DNA of 33,294 bases from an uncultured Bacilli bacterium (GCA_947624115.1 CANQIS010000005.1:1-33294); one strand, 5' to 3'. Numbered from the stretch's first letter, positions 22,465 through 32,083 are shown. Notes: generated from the sequence alone by a model not told the origin. Numbers and translations: made by a program.

Positions 22465-24240
22465 ATGGTAGTAAAGGGTCAAATGATTAATGAACGTTAT
22501 CAAATAATTAGATTGATTGGCGAAGGCGGTATGGCTAATGTTTATTTAGCTCACGATATAATTTTAGATAGAATGGTTGCAGTAAAAATATTACGAGGAG
22601 ATTTAGCTGATGATGAGAAATTTGTGAGAAGATTTCAAAGGGAGGCTATTGCTGCTAGTTCACTTACGCATCCTAATATTGTAGGTATGTATGATGTTGG
22701 TGAAGATAATGGTGATTATTTTATCGTTATGGAATATGTTAATGGTAAAACACTTAAAAGTTTAATAAAAAAAAGAGGTGCACTTACTTTACCGGAAGTT
22801 ATTGATATTATGAATCAATTGCTAGATGGGGTTAAATGTGCTCATGATAGTTATATTATTCATCGTGATATTAAACCGCAAAATATTTTAATATTAGATG
22901 ATGGTACTGTTAAAATAACAGATTTTGGAATAGCCACAGCTCTTAATAATAATGAATTAACACAAACTAATTCAGTTATGGGTTCAGTTCACTATTTACC
23001 TCCAGAGCAAGCTAATGGTCGAAATTCAACGGTTAAGAGTGATATTTATTCGATTGGTATTTTAATGTATGAATTACTTACCGGTAAATTGCCATTTAAG
23101 GGAGATAATGCGGTTGAAATCGCAATTAAACAAATGCGTGAGGAGATACCAAGTGTATGTTTAGTTAATCCTGAAATTCCCCAATCAATAGAGAATATTA
23201 TATTAAAAGCATGTGCTAAAAATCCAAAAAATAGATATGATAGTGTTGCTCAAATGCAAGAAGATCTTAAAACGGCTTTGAGTCCAGAACGTAAAAATGA
23301 AAAAAGAATCGTATATAAATATGATGAACAAGATTTAGATGAAACTCGTGAATTTGTGAAAGAAACGCGTGAAGAATTAAATAAAAATGTTAAAGAAATC
23401 GTCGATAATGATATGTGTGATGATATGACTGATAAAAAAGATGGTCAAGATAAAGGGCTTAATATAGCATTATTTTTAACGATAGTGGTATTTGGTTTAA
23501 TCGCAATTTTTATTATTGCTGCCGTAGTTATTTATCCAAAACTAAGTGAAGTTCCTGAGGTTAAAATTCCTAGTGTTGCTAACTTATCGCAAGAAGATGC
23601 TATTAAAAAGTTAGAAGATGCAGGTCTGACTGTTTATGATGATGTCAAAGAGGAAGCTAATAGTGAAATTGAAGAAGGAAAAGTAATTGGTACTAAACCT
23701 AGTGCTGATAGTACAATAAAAAAAGGTAATAGTGTAACTTTAATTATTTCAAGTGGTGAAGGTGGGTATACAATTTTAGATTATACTGGTAAAAATTATT
23801 ATGAAGTTAAGGCTGAATTAGAACTTCAAGGCATATATGTTATGATTGAGAAGAAGGATATTAGTGGATTGGAAAATAAAAATGATTTGGATCCATATGA
23901 AATAATTGATCAATCAGTTGCACCAGATACAAAATTATTTAATAATGAAAAAATAATTTTATATATACCTGATATTGTAACAGAATATCCTGATTTTGTT
24001 GGTGAAAAATGGACTGAAGATAAGGTTAGGGAGTTTTGTGATGCAAATGGTATTATTATCAATGTTGAATATCAAGAATCCGATGAGTATGTACCTGGAA
24101 CTGTTATTAGTCAAAGTAGGGCTAAAGATAGCAAGGTTGTAAGTGGTATGACACTAAAGATAGTAGTAGCTAAGGAAAAAGTTACAACTACAACTACAAC
24201 GACTACAACAACTACTACTAAAACTACGGTTGAGGAGTAA
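22465..24240 (+). CDS. prkC: PASTA-domain Ser/Thr protein kinase PrkC
   Basis: A membrane kinase that senses muropeptides or lipid II through external PASTA repeats. With the ATG at 22465 (RBS GAGGTG at 22453-22458, 6-nt spacer) it has 591 residues. The kinase domain is at about 11-275: Gly loop GEGGMANVY, Lys41, HRD at 133-135, DFG at 153-155 and the PPEQ motif. A basic juxtamembrane stretch, a transmembrane helix (about 335-355) and three PASTA domains follow (from about 363, 432 and 501). The extreme C-terminus is a run of about a dozen Thr encoded by mixed ACN codons, then KTTVEE; such a tail is unusual. In spore formers the kinase can also trigger germination. Confidence 0.96.
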   Translation: MVVKGQMINERYQIIRLIGEGGMANVYLAHDIILDRMVAVKILRGDLADDEKFVRRFQREAIAASSLTHPNIVGMYDVGEDNGDYFIVMEYVNGKTLKSLIKKRGALTLPEVIDIMNQLLDGVKCAHDSYIIHRDIKPQNILILDDGTVKITDFGIATALNNNELTQTNSVMGSVHYLPPEQANGRNSTVKSDIYSIGILMYELLTGKLPFKGDNAVEIAIKQMREEIPSVCLVNPEIPQSIENIILKACAKNPKNRYDSVAQMQEDLKTALSPERKNEKRIVYKYDEQDLDETREFVKETREELNKNVKEIVDNDMCDDMTDKKDGQDKGLNIALFLTIVVFGLIAIFIIAAVVIYPKLSEVPEVKIPSVANLSQEDAIKKLEDAGLTVYDDVKEEANSEIEEGKVIGTKPSADSTIKKGNSVTLIISSGEGGYTILDYTGKNYYEVKAELELQGIYVMIEKKDISGLENKNDLDPYEIIDQSVAPDTKLFNNEKIILYIPDIVTEYPDFVGEKWTEDKVREFCDANGIIINVEYQESDEYVPGTVISQSRAKDSKVVSGMTLKIVVAKEKVTTTTTTTTTTTTKTTVEE

Positions 24241-24241
24241 A

Positions 24242-25078
24242 ATGATAGGAAAAATAATTAAATTAGTTAGTAATGATTATACAGTTTTAAGTGATAATAA
24301 ATATTATGTTTGTAAATCAAGAGGAAAATTTAGAAATTTAAATATTACTCCTTTAGTTGGTGATAATGTTAAATTTGATGTTGAAAAAAAATATATTTTA
24401 GAAGTTTTACCTAGATGCAATTTTTTGGTAAGACCACCAGTTGCTAATATAGATCAGTGTGTGGTTGTTACTAGTGTAAAAGAGCCAGATTTTTCAGCTA
24501 ATTTGTTAGATAAGTTATTAGATGTTATTGAATTTAATAATATTAAACCAATAATTTGTTTTACTAAGTTAGATAAATTGTTAGATGATGAAAAATTAGA
24601 AATAGTGAATATTATTAATTATTATAAAAAGATTGGATACGAGGTATATATTAATGATGAGTTGGATAAGATAAAAAAAATATTTGTTAATAAAATTACT
24701 GTTTTTACTGGTCAAAGTGGAGCTGGTAAGTCAACTTTATTAAATCGTTTAGATAGTAGTTTGAATTTAAAAACTGATGAAATTTCTTTAGCTTTAAATC
24801 GTGGTAAACATACAACTCGTCATGTTGAATTGATGAATTTAGGTGGTGGATATGTGGCTGATACGCCTGGATTTTCTGCAATAAATTTTTCAGATATGAC
24901 AAATAGTGATATTAGAGATAATTTTGTTGAGTTTAATTTATATCGTCATTTGTGTGAATATAAGGATTGTATGCATGATAGTGAAGGTAATTGTGAAATA
25001 AAAAGACAAGTAAATAATGGTGTTATATTGAAATCACGTTATGATAATTATTTAAAGTTTATTCATAAAGAAAAGTAA
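24242..25078 (+). CDS. rsgA: Ribosome small subunit-dependent GTPase RsgA
   Basis: A late 30S assembly GTPase with circularly permuted G motifs. The 278-residue protein has an OB-fold N-terminus (to about 65), then G4 CFTKLDKL, G1 GQSGAGKSTLLN, G2 GKHTTRHVEL and G3 DTPGFS, and a C-terminal zinc site with HLCEYKDCMHDSEGNC (Cys-x4-Cys-x-His-x5-Cys). The frame is open from a TTG at 24230, but AGGAG (24233-24237) followed by ATG at 24242 gives the start, just after the prkC stop. The rpe gene follows at once. Confidence 0.95.
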   Translation: MIGKIIKLVSNDYTVLSDNKYYVCKSRGKFRNLNITPLVGDNVKFDVEKKYILEVLPRCNFLVRPPVANIDQCVVVTSVKEPDFSANLLDKLLDVIEFNNIKPIICFTKLDKLLDDEKLEIVNIINYYKKIGYEVYINDELDKIKKIFVNKITVFTGQSGAGKSTLLNRLDSSLNLKTDEISLALNRGKHTTRHVELMNLGGGYVADTPGFSAINFSDMTNSDIRDNFVEFNLYRHLCEYKDCMHDSEGNCEIKRQVNNGVILKSRYDNYLKFIHKEK

Positions 25079-25092
25079 TGGTAGGTGATATG

Positions 25093-25740
25093 ATGAAGTT
25101 ATCAGTTTCTATTTTATCTTTTAAAGATAGGGTTGATGAAGTAGATTGTATTAATGACTTAGTTAAATGTAAGATTGATTTTTTGCATCTTGATATTATG
25201 GACGGCTTATTTGTACCAAATAAAACATGGAATATTACAGAAGTAAAAAAAATATTGCCTAATAATTTTAATAATTATGATGTTCATTTGATGGTAAATG
25301 ATTTAGACAATTATATAGATGATTTTGTTAGTATTAATCCTAAATATATGACATTTCATATTGAGGCAACAGATAATCCTAAAAAATATATTGATTTAAT
25401 TAAGAGTAATAATATAAAAGTTGGCATTTCATTAAAACCTTCGACTGATTTAGAGCTTTTAAAACCATATTTATCTTTAGTTGATTTAGTACTAGTTATG
25501 TCTGTTGAACCAGGCTTTGGTGGTCAAAAATTTATGGAATCTATGTCTGATAGAATTAATGAATTATATAAATTAAGAGCAGAAAATAATTATAATTATG
25601 TTATTGAAGTAGATGGTGGAGTAAACAATAATACAATTAATAGTTGTCAAAATTGTGATATAGTGGTAGTTGGTAGTTATATTACTAATAATAATTATCA
25701 AATAAGTATTGATAATTTAAAACTAAAAAAAGACACGTAG
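25093..25740 (+). CDS. rpe: Ribulose-phosphate 3-epimerase
   Basis: A pentose-phosphate enzyme that interconverts ribulose-5-phosphate and xylulose-5-phosphate; a TIM barrel with a metal site. The protein of 215 residues shows the family marks: MKLSVSILSF start, FLHLDIMDGLFVPN, DVHLMV, ISLKPST, VLVMSVEPGFGGQKF and EVDGGVNN. Possible starts are ATG at 25078, 25090 and 25093; AGGTGA at 25083-25088 rules out the first and best suits 25093 (25090 is nearly as good). It closes the rlmN cluster; its TAG stop lies in the loop of a hairpin. Confidence 0.93.
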   Translation: MKLSVSILSFKDRVDEVDCINDLVKCKIDFLHLDIMDGLFVPNKTWNITEVKKILPNNFNNYDVHLMVNDLDNYIDDFVSINPKYMTFHIEATDNPKKYIDLIKSNNIKVGISLKPSTDLELLKPYLSLVDLVLVMSVEPGFGGQKFMESMSDRINELYKLRAENNYNYVIEVDGGVNNNTINSCQNCDIVVVGSYITNNNYQISIDNLKLKKDT

Positions 25741-25753
25741 TTTTCGTGTCTTT
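25729..25753 (+). terminator. Hairpin containing the rpe stop codon
   Basis: AAAGACACG (25729-25737) pairs with CGTGTCTTT (25745-25753) around a 7-nt loop that contains the TAG stop. The bases after it are A-rich on the plus strand, so termination may be weak. Confidence 0.6.
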
Positions 25754-25850
25754 AAAGAAGAGTTTATATGAGGGGAAATAATATGAATTATAGAAATTTT
25801 CATTTCTATACTATAAGATATTCCGAATATAAACTTTTTTATTTATATAT
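25754..25850 (+). other. Possible structured RNA region downstream of rpe
   Basis: AGAGTTTATAT near 25759-25769 can pair with ATATAAACTTTT near 25828-25840, enclosing an inner hairpin ATAGAAAT/ATTTCTAT (about 25790-25809). The closing arm runs into T residues, which could make a terminator. The same stretch also contains a 31-codon open frame, so structure and coding are rival readings. Confidence 0.3.
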
Positions 25851-25878
25851 AACTATTATCATTAGAAAAAACTATTAA
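25783..25878 (+). CDS. Possible 31-residue peptide
   Basis: An ATG preceded by AGGGG (25771-25775) with a 7-nt spacer opens a frame of 31 codons, rich in Tyr, Phe and Ile (begins MNYRNFHFYTIRYSEY). No family is recognised and coding bias cannot be judged at this length. It overlaps the possible structured RNA. Confidence 0.25.
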   Translation: MNYRNFHFYTIRYSEYKLFYLYITIIIRKNY

Positions 25879-25887
25879 ATTTTTGTC

Positions 25888-25912
25888 ATAATTAAATAAT
25901 TTTAATTATTTT
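25888..25912 (+). terminator. Terminator hairpin upstream of the ATPase operon
   Basis: ATAATTAAA (25888-25896) pairs with TTTAATTAT (25901-25909) across a 4-nt loop, followed by a T run. It separates the rpe cluster from the next operon. Confidence 0.65.
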
Positions 25913-25914
25913 TG

Positions 25915-25923
25915 TGTTATAAT
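25915..25923 (+). promoter_or_regulatory. Extended -10 promoter of the Cys-rich protein/ATPase/nifJ operon
   Basis: TGTTATAAT is a perfect extended -10, 27 bp before the first start codon. No clear -35 hexamer. Confidence 0.55.
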
Positions 25924-25949
25924 AGATTAATAGGAATAGTGGTTAAATT

Positions 25950-26354
25950 GTGAAAAAGGCTAATAAAAATGTTACTTTTCTTTTGGTTATGGTACTTGTT
26001 TTAGTATTTGTTTTTAATATTCCATTGATTTTAAATGAAATATCATATAAATCAGAAAGAGAATATTATAGTAAACTACAGCTTTTTTTAAAAGATGTTA
26101 AAAGTCAAGATACCAATTCGTTTAAGTTAAGTAATGGTTGTGTAGATAGTAAGCTTGTTGATTCGGCTGATATTGGTTTTTCTTTTAATGATGAGGTTAA
26201 AGTTAGAGTTTTTCGCTCATCTTATTATTATTTGTATTGTGTGGAAACGGAAGATTGTTTGTGTGCAAAATATCAGCATACGACTGATATTGCTGAGGCG
26301 ATTTGTTGTGATGGCCCAGTATTTATAGATAATTTAAATTTTTGTAGAAATTAA
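25950..26354 (+). CDS. Unknown single-pass membrane-anchored Cys-rich protein
   Basis: A 134-residue protein starting with GTG. A basic N-terminus (MKKANKN) and a strongly hydrophobic segment at about 9-28 form a signal anchor, with no clear cleavage site or lipobox. The remaining ~105 residues should be outside the cell. They contain seven Cys, six of them in the last 45 residues (LYC, EDCLC, ICC, FC), suggesting disulfides or metal binding, and a run of Tyr. I do not recognise the family. The RBS is weak (AGGAAT further upstream than usual), so the start is less certain than others. It lies 16 bp before the P-type ATPase gene and may assist it. Confidence 0.7.
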   Translation: MKKANKNVTFLLVMVLVLVFVFNIPLILNEISYKSEREYYSKLQLFLKDVKSQDTNSFKLSNGCVDSKLVDSADIGFSFNDEVKVRVFRSSYYYLYCVETEDCLCAKYQHTTDIAEAICCDGPVFIDNLNFCRN

Positions 26355-26370
26355 TGTTAAAAGGTGATTT

Positions 26371-28704
26371 ATGAAGAATTCTAATATTAATTATAAGGAT
26401 GGTTTGTCTTGGCAACAGGTAGAGGAAAGGGTCGCAAGTGGTCTTGTTAATCATGATACAACGGTTCAAACTAAGTCGATTAAACAAATTATTTTATCAA
26501 ATATTTTTACTTTATTTAATTTAATAAATATTATTTTAGGAATAATTGTTTTATTGGTAGGGTCATATAAAAATTTATTGTTTTTAGGAGTAATTTTTTG
26601 TAATATATTAATTGGAATTGTTCAAGAAATTCGTTCTAAAAGAGCTATAGATAAACTTTCAGTTATTTCTAGTACAAAAATAAATGTGATACGCGATAAG
26701 AAATTACAGGAAATAAATATTAATGAGATTGTTTTAGATGATATTATAAGCTTTGAATTAGGTAATCAAGTTGTAGTTGATTCTTGTATTTTAGATGGTA
26801 CTGTTGAGGTTAATGAATCTTTTATTACGGGTGAGTCTGATACAATTACTAAGAAGAAAGATGACATGTTATTGTCTGGTAGTTTTATTGTATCAGGTAA
26901 TTGTATTGCTAAAGTTGAGCATATTGGTAAAGATAATTATACTTCAATTATTTCTAATGAGGCTAAATATATTAAAAAAGTAAATTCTGAAATTATGAAT
27001 GCATTAAATAAAATTATTAAATTGATATCTTATGTTATTTTTCCATTAGGTCTTTTATTATTTATACAGCAATTATCAATTGAGGGTAATACATTTCAAA
27101 ATGCGGTAATTAGTACTGTGGCTGCTATTATTGGTATGATACCAGAGGGATTGGTACTACTTACTAGTACAGTATTAGCTGTTAGTGTTATAAGACTTAG
27201 TAAATATAATGTATTAGTTCAAGAGCTTTTTTGTATCGAAACTTTATCAAGGGTTGATACATTGTGTTTAGATAAAACGGGAACTTTGACTGAGGGTAGT
27301 TTGGAGTTAGTTGATGTAGTTAAAATATCTCCTAAATTTGATGATAAAATGTTATCGGCTTTTACGAATTCTTTTAGGACAACAAATGCTACATTGGAAG
27401 CAATTCGAGAAAAATATCATGACAAAGTTGGTTATAAAATAAAAGATGTTATTGATTTTTCTTCGGATAAAAAATATTCAGCTGTTTGTTTTGATGAGGT
27501 TGGAACTTATGTACTTGGAGCACCTGAATATGTAATTTCTAATCTTTCAGCTGATATAAAGTTAAAAATAAATAAGTATATAGAAGATTATCGTGTTTTA
27601 TTATTTGCTTTTGATAATGATATTAATTTAAATAATTGTGAACCATTAGCACTTATTTTAATCAAAGATAAAATTAGAAAAAGTGCGATTAAAACTATTG
27701 ATTATTTTAAAAAGCAAGATGTTGATATTAAAATTATATCTGGTGATAATCCAGTAACTGTTTGTAAAATTGCTAGTGAATGTGGTGTTGCTGATAGTAA
27801 GTATATTGATGCTAGAACGTTAATTACTGATGCTAAGATAAAAGAAGCTTTAACTGTTTATAATGTTTTTGGTAGAGTTACACCAATCCAAAAGAAAAAA
27901 ATAATTTTGGCTTTGAAAGAAATGGGACATATAGTTGCGATGACTGGTGATGGTGTTAATGATGTTTTAGCACTTAAAGAGGCAGATTGTAGTATTGCTC
28001 TTGCTAATGGAAGTGATGCAACTAGAAACGTATCACAACTTGTTTTATTGAATTCTGATTTTAGTTCAATGCCTAAAATTGTCTTGGAAGGTAGAAGAAC
28101 AATAAATAATATTGAACGTTCAGCATCTTTATTTTTAGTTAAAACTATTTATTCGCTCTTGTTAGCAATCTTGTTTATATTTATTACAAGGCCTTATCCT
28201 TTTATGCCAATTCAGTTAACATTAACAAGTGTTGTGACAATTGGCATTCCGTCATTTGTTTTAGCACTTGAACCTAATAAAAGTAGAATTAAGGGAAATT
28301 TTTTCTTTAATGTTATTGGTCGAGCTTTACCTATTGCATTGATGATTGTTTTAAATATTGTTATAATTATGATTATTTCTGAATTATTAAATTTTAATTT
28401 TGGACAGAGTAGTACTTTATGTGTTATTTTAACAGGATTTACTGGTCTTAGCTTTTTATATCAATTATGTCAACCATTTAATCAGATGAGATTAGCATTA
28501 TTGATTAGTTTGGTTGTTGTTTTTGTTTTTGGAATTGTTGGATTTAGAAATTTATTTTCTTTGTCTGTATTGAATATAAAAATGATTATAGTTATGTTAA
28601 TACTTATGGTATTTACTTATTTTATGACTAATTGGTTATATAGTTTTGTTAAAAAATTTATCGATAAGAAAGGAAAAAAATATGAAAAGAAAAGTAACCG
28701 TTGA
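26371..28704 (+). CDS. P-type cation-transporting ATPase (CtpE-like)
   Basis: A 777-residue P-type ATPase moving a cation across the membrane at the cost of ATP. Motifs: actuator TGES at 153-156, membrane-helix PEGL at 258-261, phosphorylation site DKTGT with Asp301, and hinge TGDGVND at 525-531. About ten membrane helices: four before the P domain and six after. No N-terminal heavy-metal domain and no CPC motif, so it is not a copper/zinc type. The PEGL motif without a following Pro and the overall layout resemble the CtpE group, for which calcium has been reported in mycobacteria; the ion here is an inference. AGGTGATTT precedes the ATG. The nifJ start lies inside its last 23 bases. Confidence 0.9.
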   Translation: MKNSNINYKDGLSWQQVEERVASGLVNHDTTVQTKSIKQIILSNIFTLFNLINIILGIIVLLVGSYKNLLFLGVIFCNILIGIVQEIRSKRAIDKLSVISSTKINVIRDKKLQEININEIVLDDIISFELGNQVVVDSCILDGTVEVNESFITGESDTITKKKDDMLLSGSFIVSGNCIAKVEHIGKDNYTSIISNEAKYIKKVNSEIMNALNKIIKLISYVIFPLGLLLFIQQLSIEGNTFQNAVISTVAAIIGMIPEGLVLLTSTVLAVSVIRLSKYNVLVQELFCIETLSRVDTLCLDKTGTLTEGSLELVDVVKISPKFDDKMLSAFTNSFRTTNATLEAIREKYHDKVGYKIKDVIDFSSDKKYSAVCFDEVGTYVLGAPEYVISNLSADIKLKINKYIEDYRVLLFAFDNDINLNNCEPLALILIKDKIRKSAIKTIDYFKKQDVDIKIISGDNPVTVCKIASECGVADSKYIDARTLITDAKIKEALTVYNVFGRVTPIQKKKIILALKEMGHIVAMTGDGVNDVLALKEADCSIALANGSDATRNVSQLVLLNSDFSSMPKIVLEGRRTINNIERSASLFLVKTIYSLLLAILFIFITRPYPFMPIQLTLTSVVTIGIPSFVLALEPNKSRIKGNFFFNVIGRALPIALMIVLNIVIIMIISELLNFNFGQSSTLCVILTGFTGLSFLYQLCQPFNQMRLALLISLVVVFVFGIVGFRNLFSLSVLNIKMIIVMLILMVFTYFMTNWLYSFVKKFIDKKGKKYEKKSNR

Positions 28705-31700
28705 TGGTAATGAAGCTTGTAGTATGGCAGCTTATATGTTTACAGAGGTAGCAGGAATTTATCCAATTACGCCTGCTAGTCCAATGGCTGAGCATATTGA
28801 TGAGTGGAGTAGTAAGGGACGTTTAAATTTGTTTAATGATAGAGTAAAAGTTGTTGAAATGCAAAGTGAAGCAGGTGCAGCTGGTATGGTTCATGGGTCT
28901 TTACAAGCAGGTCTATTGACAACAACTTTTACGGCTAGTCAAGGTTTATTGTTAATGATCCCAAATATGTATAAAATAGCTGGTGAAATGTTACCTGGTG
29001 TAATTCATGTAGCAGCAAGAAGTTTAGCAAGTCATGCACTTAGTATTTTTGGTGATCATCAAGATGTATATGCAACTAGAATGACAGGTTTTTGTCAGTT
29101 GGCTTCGTCTTCTGTTCAAGATGCATTTTATTTAGCCATAGTTGCTCATTTATCAGCGATTAAGTCATCATTACCATTTTTACATTTTTTTGATGGTTTT
29201 AGAACTAGTCATGAAATTGATAAAATTGATGTTTTAGATATTGATGATATAAAAAAATTAGTTGATTTTAATGCGATTGAAAATTTTCGTAATCGTGCTT
29301 TAAATTTAAATAATTGTGTTACAAGAGGTACAGCTCAAAATGATGATATTTATTTTCAAGCTTTGGAAGTTCGTAATAAATTTTATGATGATGTTCCAAA
29401 CATTGTAAATAATTATATGGAAAAAATTAATGAAATAGCTGGAACTAATTATAAGCCATTTGAATATTATGGATCATTAGTAGCTAAAAAGGTAATTGTG
29501 GCAATGGGGTCTGTTTGCTCGACAATTAAGGAAACAATTGATAAATTAAATAGTAATGGTGATAATGTTGGATTAATTGAAGTTCATTTATATCGACCAT
29601 TTAGTAAAAAGTATTTATTAGATGTATTGCCAGAGAGTGTTGAGAAAATTGCAGTTTTAGATCGAACTAAAGAGGCTGGTAGTCAAGGAGAGCCTTTATA
29701 TCTTGATATTGTTAATGCTTTAACTGATAAAGATATAAAAATTGTTGGTGGTAGATATGGTCTTTCAAGTAAAAATACAACGCCTTCACAAATAAAAGCA
29801 GTTTATGACATGTTAAGTCAGCATTTGAAAAATAATTTTACAATCGGAATATATGATGATGTTACTAATTTAAGTTTAGAGGCCGATAATAGTTTTAAAA
29901 TAAGTAAACATGATGAATTCTTATTGTATGGTTATGGTAGCGATGGAATGGTTAGTGCTTCTAAAACTTTTATAAAATTAATTGGAGATAATACTGATAA
30001 ATTTGTTCAAGGTTATTTTCAATATGATTCTAAAAAATCTGGTGGTGTAACAATTTCACATTTGCGTTTTTCTGATGAAATTATTAATTCTACTTATTAT
30101 GTTGAAAATCCTAAATTAATTGCTCTTAGCAAAGATAGTTATTTATTTGATTTTGAAATTTTAGAAAATATTGCTCAAAATGGTGTATTTATTTTAAATA
30201 GTTCAATGACAGATTTGGAATTAGAAGAAAAAATACCTAATCATGTAAAACAAATTATTATTGATAGAAATATAGATTTTTATGTTATAAATGCCTATGA
30301 ATTAGCAAGAAAAATCGGACTTAAAAATAAAATAAGTACAATTATGGAAAGTGTTATTATAAAATTATCAAATATTATTGATTATGAAGAGGCTAAAATA
30401 AAATTAAAAGAATATGTTAAGGATAAATTTTTTAAAAAAGGAGAAGAAGTTGTTTTAGCTAATTATCACGCTATTGATAACTCTTTTGATTACTTAAGAA
30501 AAGTTGATTTAAAGTCAAAAAAAGATGTTGCTGATAGTATAAATGTTTATAGTGATGTATATCATACGATGATAAAAAGACAGGGTAATCTTTTAGCAAC
30601 TAGTGCTTTTTTAAATTATCCAGATGGTACTTTTGAAGGTGGTAGTAGTGCTTTAGAAAAACGTGGTATTAGTTTAATTGTTCCAAATTGGTTAAATGAA
30701 AATTGTATTCAATGTAATCAATGTTCTTTTGTTTGTCCACATAGTGTTATTAGACCATTTTTAATTAGTGATGAGGAATATAGTAAGTTACCAGATTTTA
30801 TTAAATCTAGAGTAGTGCGAGCAATTGGAGCAGATTATTATTATTGTATAGCTATTTCAATTAAGGATTGTACTGGTTGTGGTCTTTGTTTAAAAACATG
30901 TCCTGGTAAGGCTAACCAAAAGGCACTTGTTACTAAGAAGTTAGACGAGCAGCTTGTTAGTAAGGAACAAGAAGTATTTGATTATTTAGTTGAAAATATA
31001 AGTTATAAGCCAGCTTTTAAATTGGATACAGTTAAGGGTAGTCAATTTAAAAGGCCAAAATTTGAATTTTGTGGTGCATGTGCAGGTTGTGGTGAACCTA
31101 GTTATATTAAAGTATTAACTCAATTGTTTGGTGATTCCATGATGATTGCTAATGCTACAGGTTGTTCATCAATTTATGGTGGTAGTGCCCCAATAACACC
31201 ATATAAAATACCATGGGCTAATTCGTTATTTGAAGATAATGCTGAATATGGTTATGGTTTATTGATTGCTAATAAAACGATGCGTAATCGAATAAAAATG
31301 ATTATGCAAGAAAACTTAGAAAACAAAAATAGTGCTTTGTTTATGGAATGGTTAGAAAATTATGATAATTATGAAATAACTAAAAAAGTTTATGAAAATT
31401 TGGATTATGAAAGTTGTCCTAGTGAATTAGTTAAATTAAAAGAGTATATAACTTATCGTTCAATTTGGACAATTGGTGGTGACGGTTGGGCTTACGATAT
31501 TGGTTATGGTGGAATTGATCATGTACTAGCCTCAAATGATGATGTGAATATATTGGTTTTAGATACGCAAGTTTATTCAAATACTGGTGGACAATCTTCA
31601 AAATCTAGTCCAAAGGGATCAATTGCTTCTTTTGCAACAAGTGGAAAATTGCAGAATAAAAAAGATTTAGCAAGAATGGCTTTGGCTTATCCACACGTTT

Positions 31701-32083
31701 ATGTTGCACAGGTTTCGTTAGGAGCGAATATGATGCAGTTATTAAAGGCTTTTCGTGAAGCAGAGAGTTATAAAGGACCATCAATTATTATAGCTTATGC
31801 TCCTTGTATATCACATGGAATTACTGGTGGTATGGAGAATAGTGTAGAAATGCAAAAAATGGCCACTGCTTGTGGATATTTTCCAATTTTTAGATATAAT
31901 CCTGTTGATGGTAAATTTATGTTGGATAGTAAAAATGTTAATTTTGATTTATATGATGATTTTTTAAATTTACAAACTAGATATTCAGCTTTAGAAAAAG
32001 TTAATCATGAAAATGCACTTAATTTGTTAAAAGAAAATAAAGAGGACGCAATGAAACGATTTGAATTTTATAATAATTTATAA
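28682..32083 (+). CDS. nifJ: Pyruvate:ferredoxin (flavodoxin) oxidoreductase
   Basis: NifJ/PFOR splits pyruvate to acetyl-CoA and CO2 and reduces ferredoxin. The protein has 1133 residues, near the usual 1170, as a single chain. Domain order: N-terminal pyrimidine-binding domain (EACSMAAYMFTEVAGIYPITPASPMAE), the transketolase C-like and gamma domains, a ferredoxin domain with two [4Fe-4S] sites (Cys675/678/681/685 and Cys730/733/736/740), Cys797/800/803 of the proximal cluster, and the thiamine-diphosphate site GDGWAYDIGYGG around 933-944. The frame runs open from 28646 but AAAGGA before the ATG at 28682 sets the start. It overlaps the ATPase gene by 23 bp. Its reduced ferredoxin would feed the Rnf complex encoded 8 kb upstream. 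Confidence 0.96.
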   Translation: MKRKVTVDGNEACSMAAYMFTEVAGIYPITPASPMAEHIDEWSSKGRLNLFNDRVKVVEMQSEAGAAGMVHGSLQAGLLTTTFTASQGLLLMIPNMYKIAGEMLPGVIHVAARSLASHALSIFGDHQDVYATRMTGFCQLASSSVQDAFYLAIVAHLSAIKSSLPFLHFFDGFRTSHEIDKIDVLDIDDIKKLVDFNAIENFRNRALNLNNCVTRGTAQNDDIYFQALEVRNKFYDDVPNIVNNYMEKINEIAGTNYKPFEYYGSLVAKKVIVAMGSVCSTIKETIDKLNSNGDNVGLIEVHLYRPFSKKYLLDVLPESVEKIAVLDRTKEAGSQGEPLYLDIVNALTDKDIKIVGGRYGLSSKNTTPSQIKAVYDMLSQHLKNNFTIGIYDDVTNLSLEADNSFKISKHDEFLLYGYGSDGMVSASKTFIKLIGDNTDKFVQGYFQYDSKKSGGVTISHLRFSDEIINSTYYVENPKLIALSKDSYLFDFEILENIAQNGVFILNSSMTDLELEEKIPNHVKQIIIDRNIDFYVINAYELARKIGLKNKISTIMESVIIKLSNIIDYEEAKIKLKEYVKDKFFKKGEEVVLANYHAIDNSFDYLRKVDLKSKKDVADSINVYSDVYHTMIKRQGNLLATSAFLNYPDGTFEGGSSALEKRGISLIVPNWLNENCIQCNQCSFVCPHSVIRPFLISDEEYSKLPDFIKSRVVRAIGADYYYCIAISIKDCTGCGLCLKTCPGKANQKALVTKKLDEQLVSKEQEVFDYLVENISYKPAFKLDTVKGSQFKRPKFEFCGACAGCGEPSYIKVLTQLFGDSMMIANATGCSSIYGGSAPITPYKIPWANSLFEDNAEYGYGLLIANKTMRNRIKMIMQENLENKNSALFMEWLENYDNYEITKKVYENLDYESCPSELVKLKEYITYRSIWTIGGDGWAYDIGYGGIDHVLASNDDVNILVLDTQVYSNTGGQSSKSSPKGSIASFATSGKLQNKKDLARMALAYPHVYVAQVSLGANMMQLLKAFREAESYKGPSIIIAYAPCISHGITGGMENSVEMQKMATACGYFPIFRYNPVDGKFMLDSKNVNFDLYDDFLNLQTRYSALEKVNHENALNLLKENKEDAMKRFEFYNNL

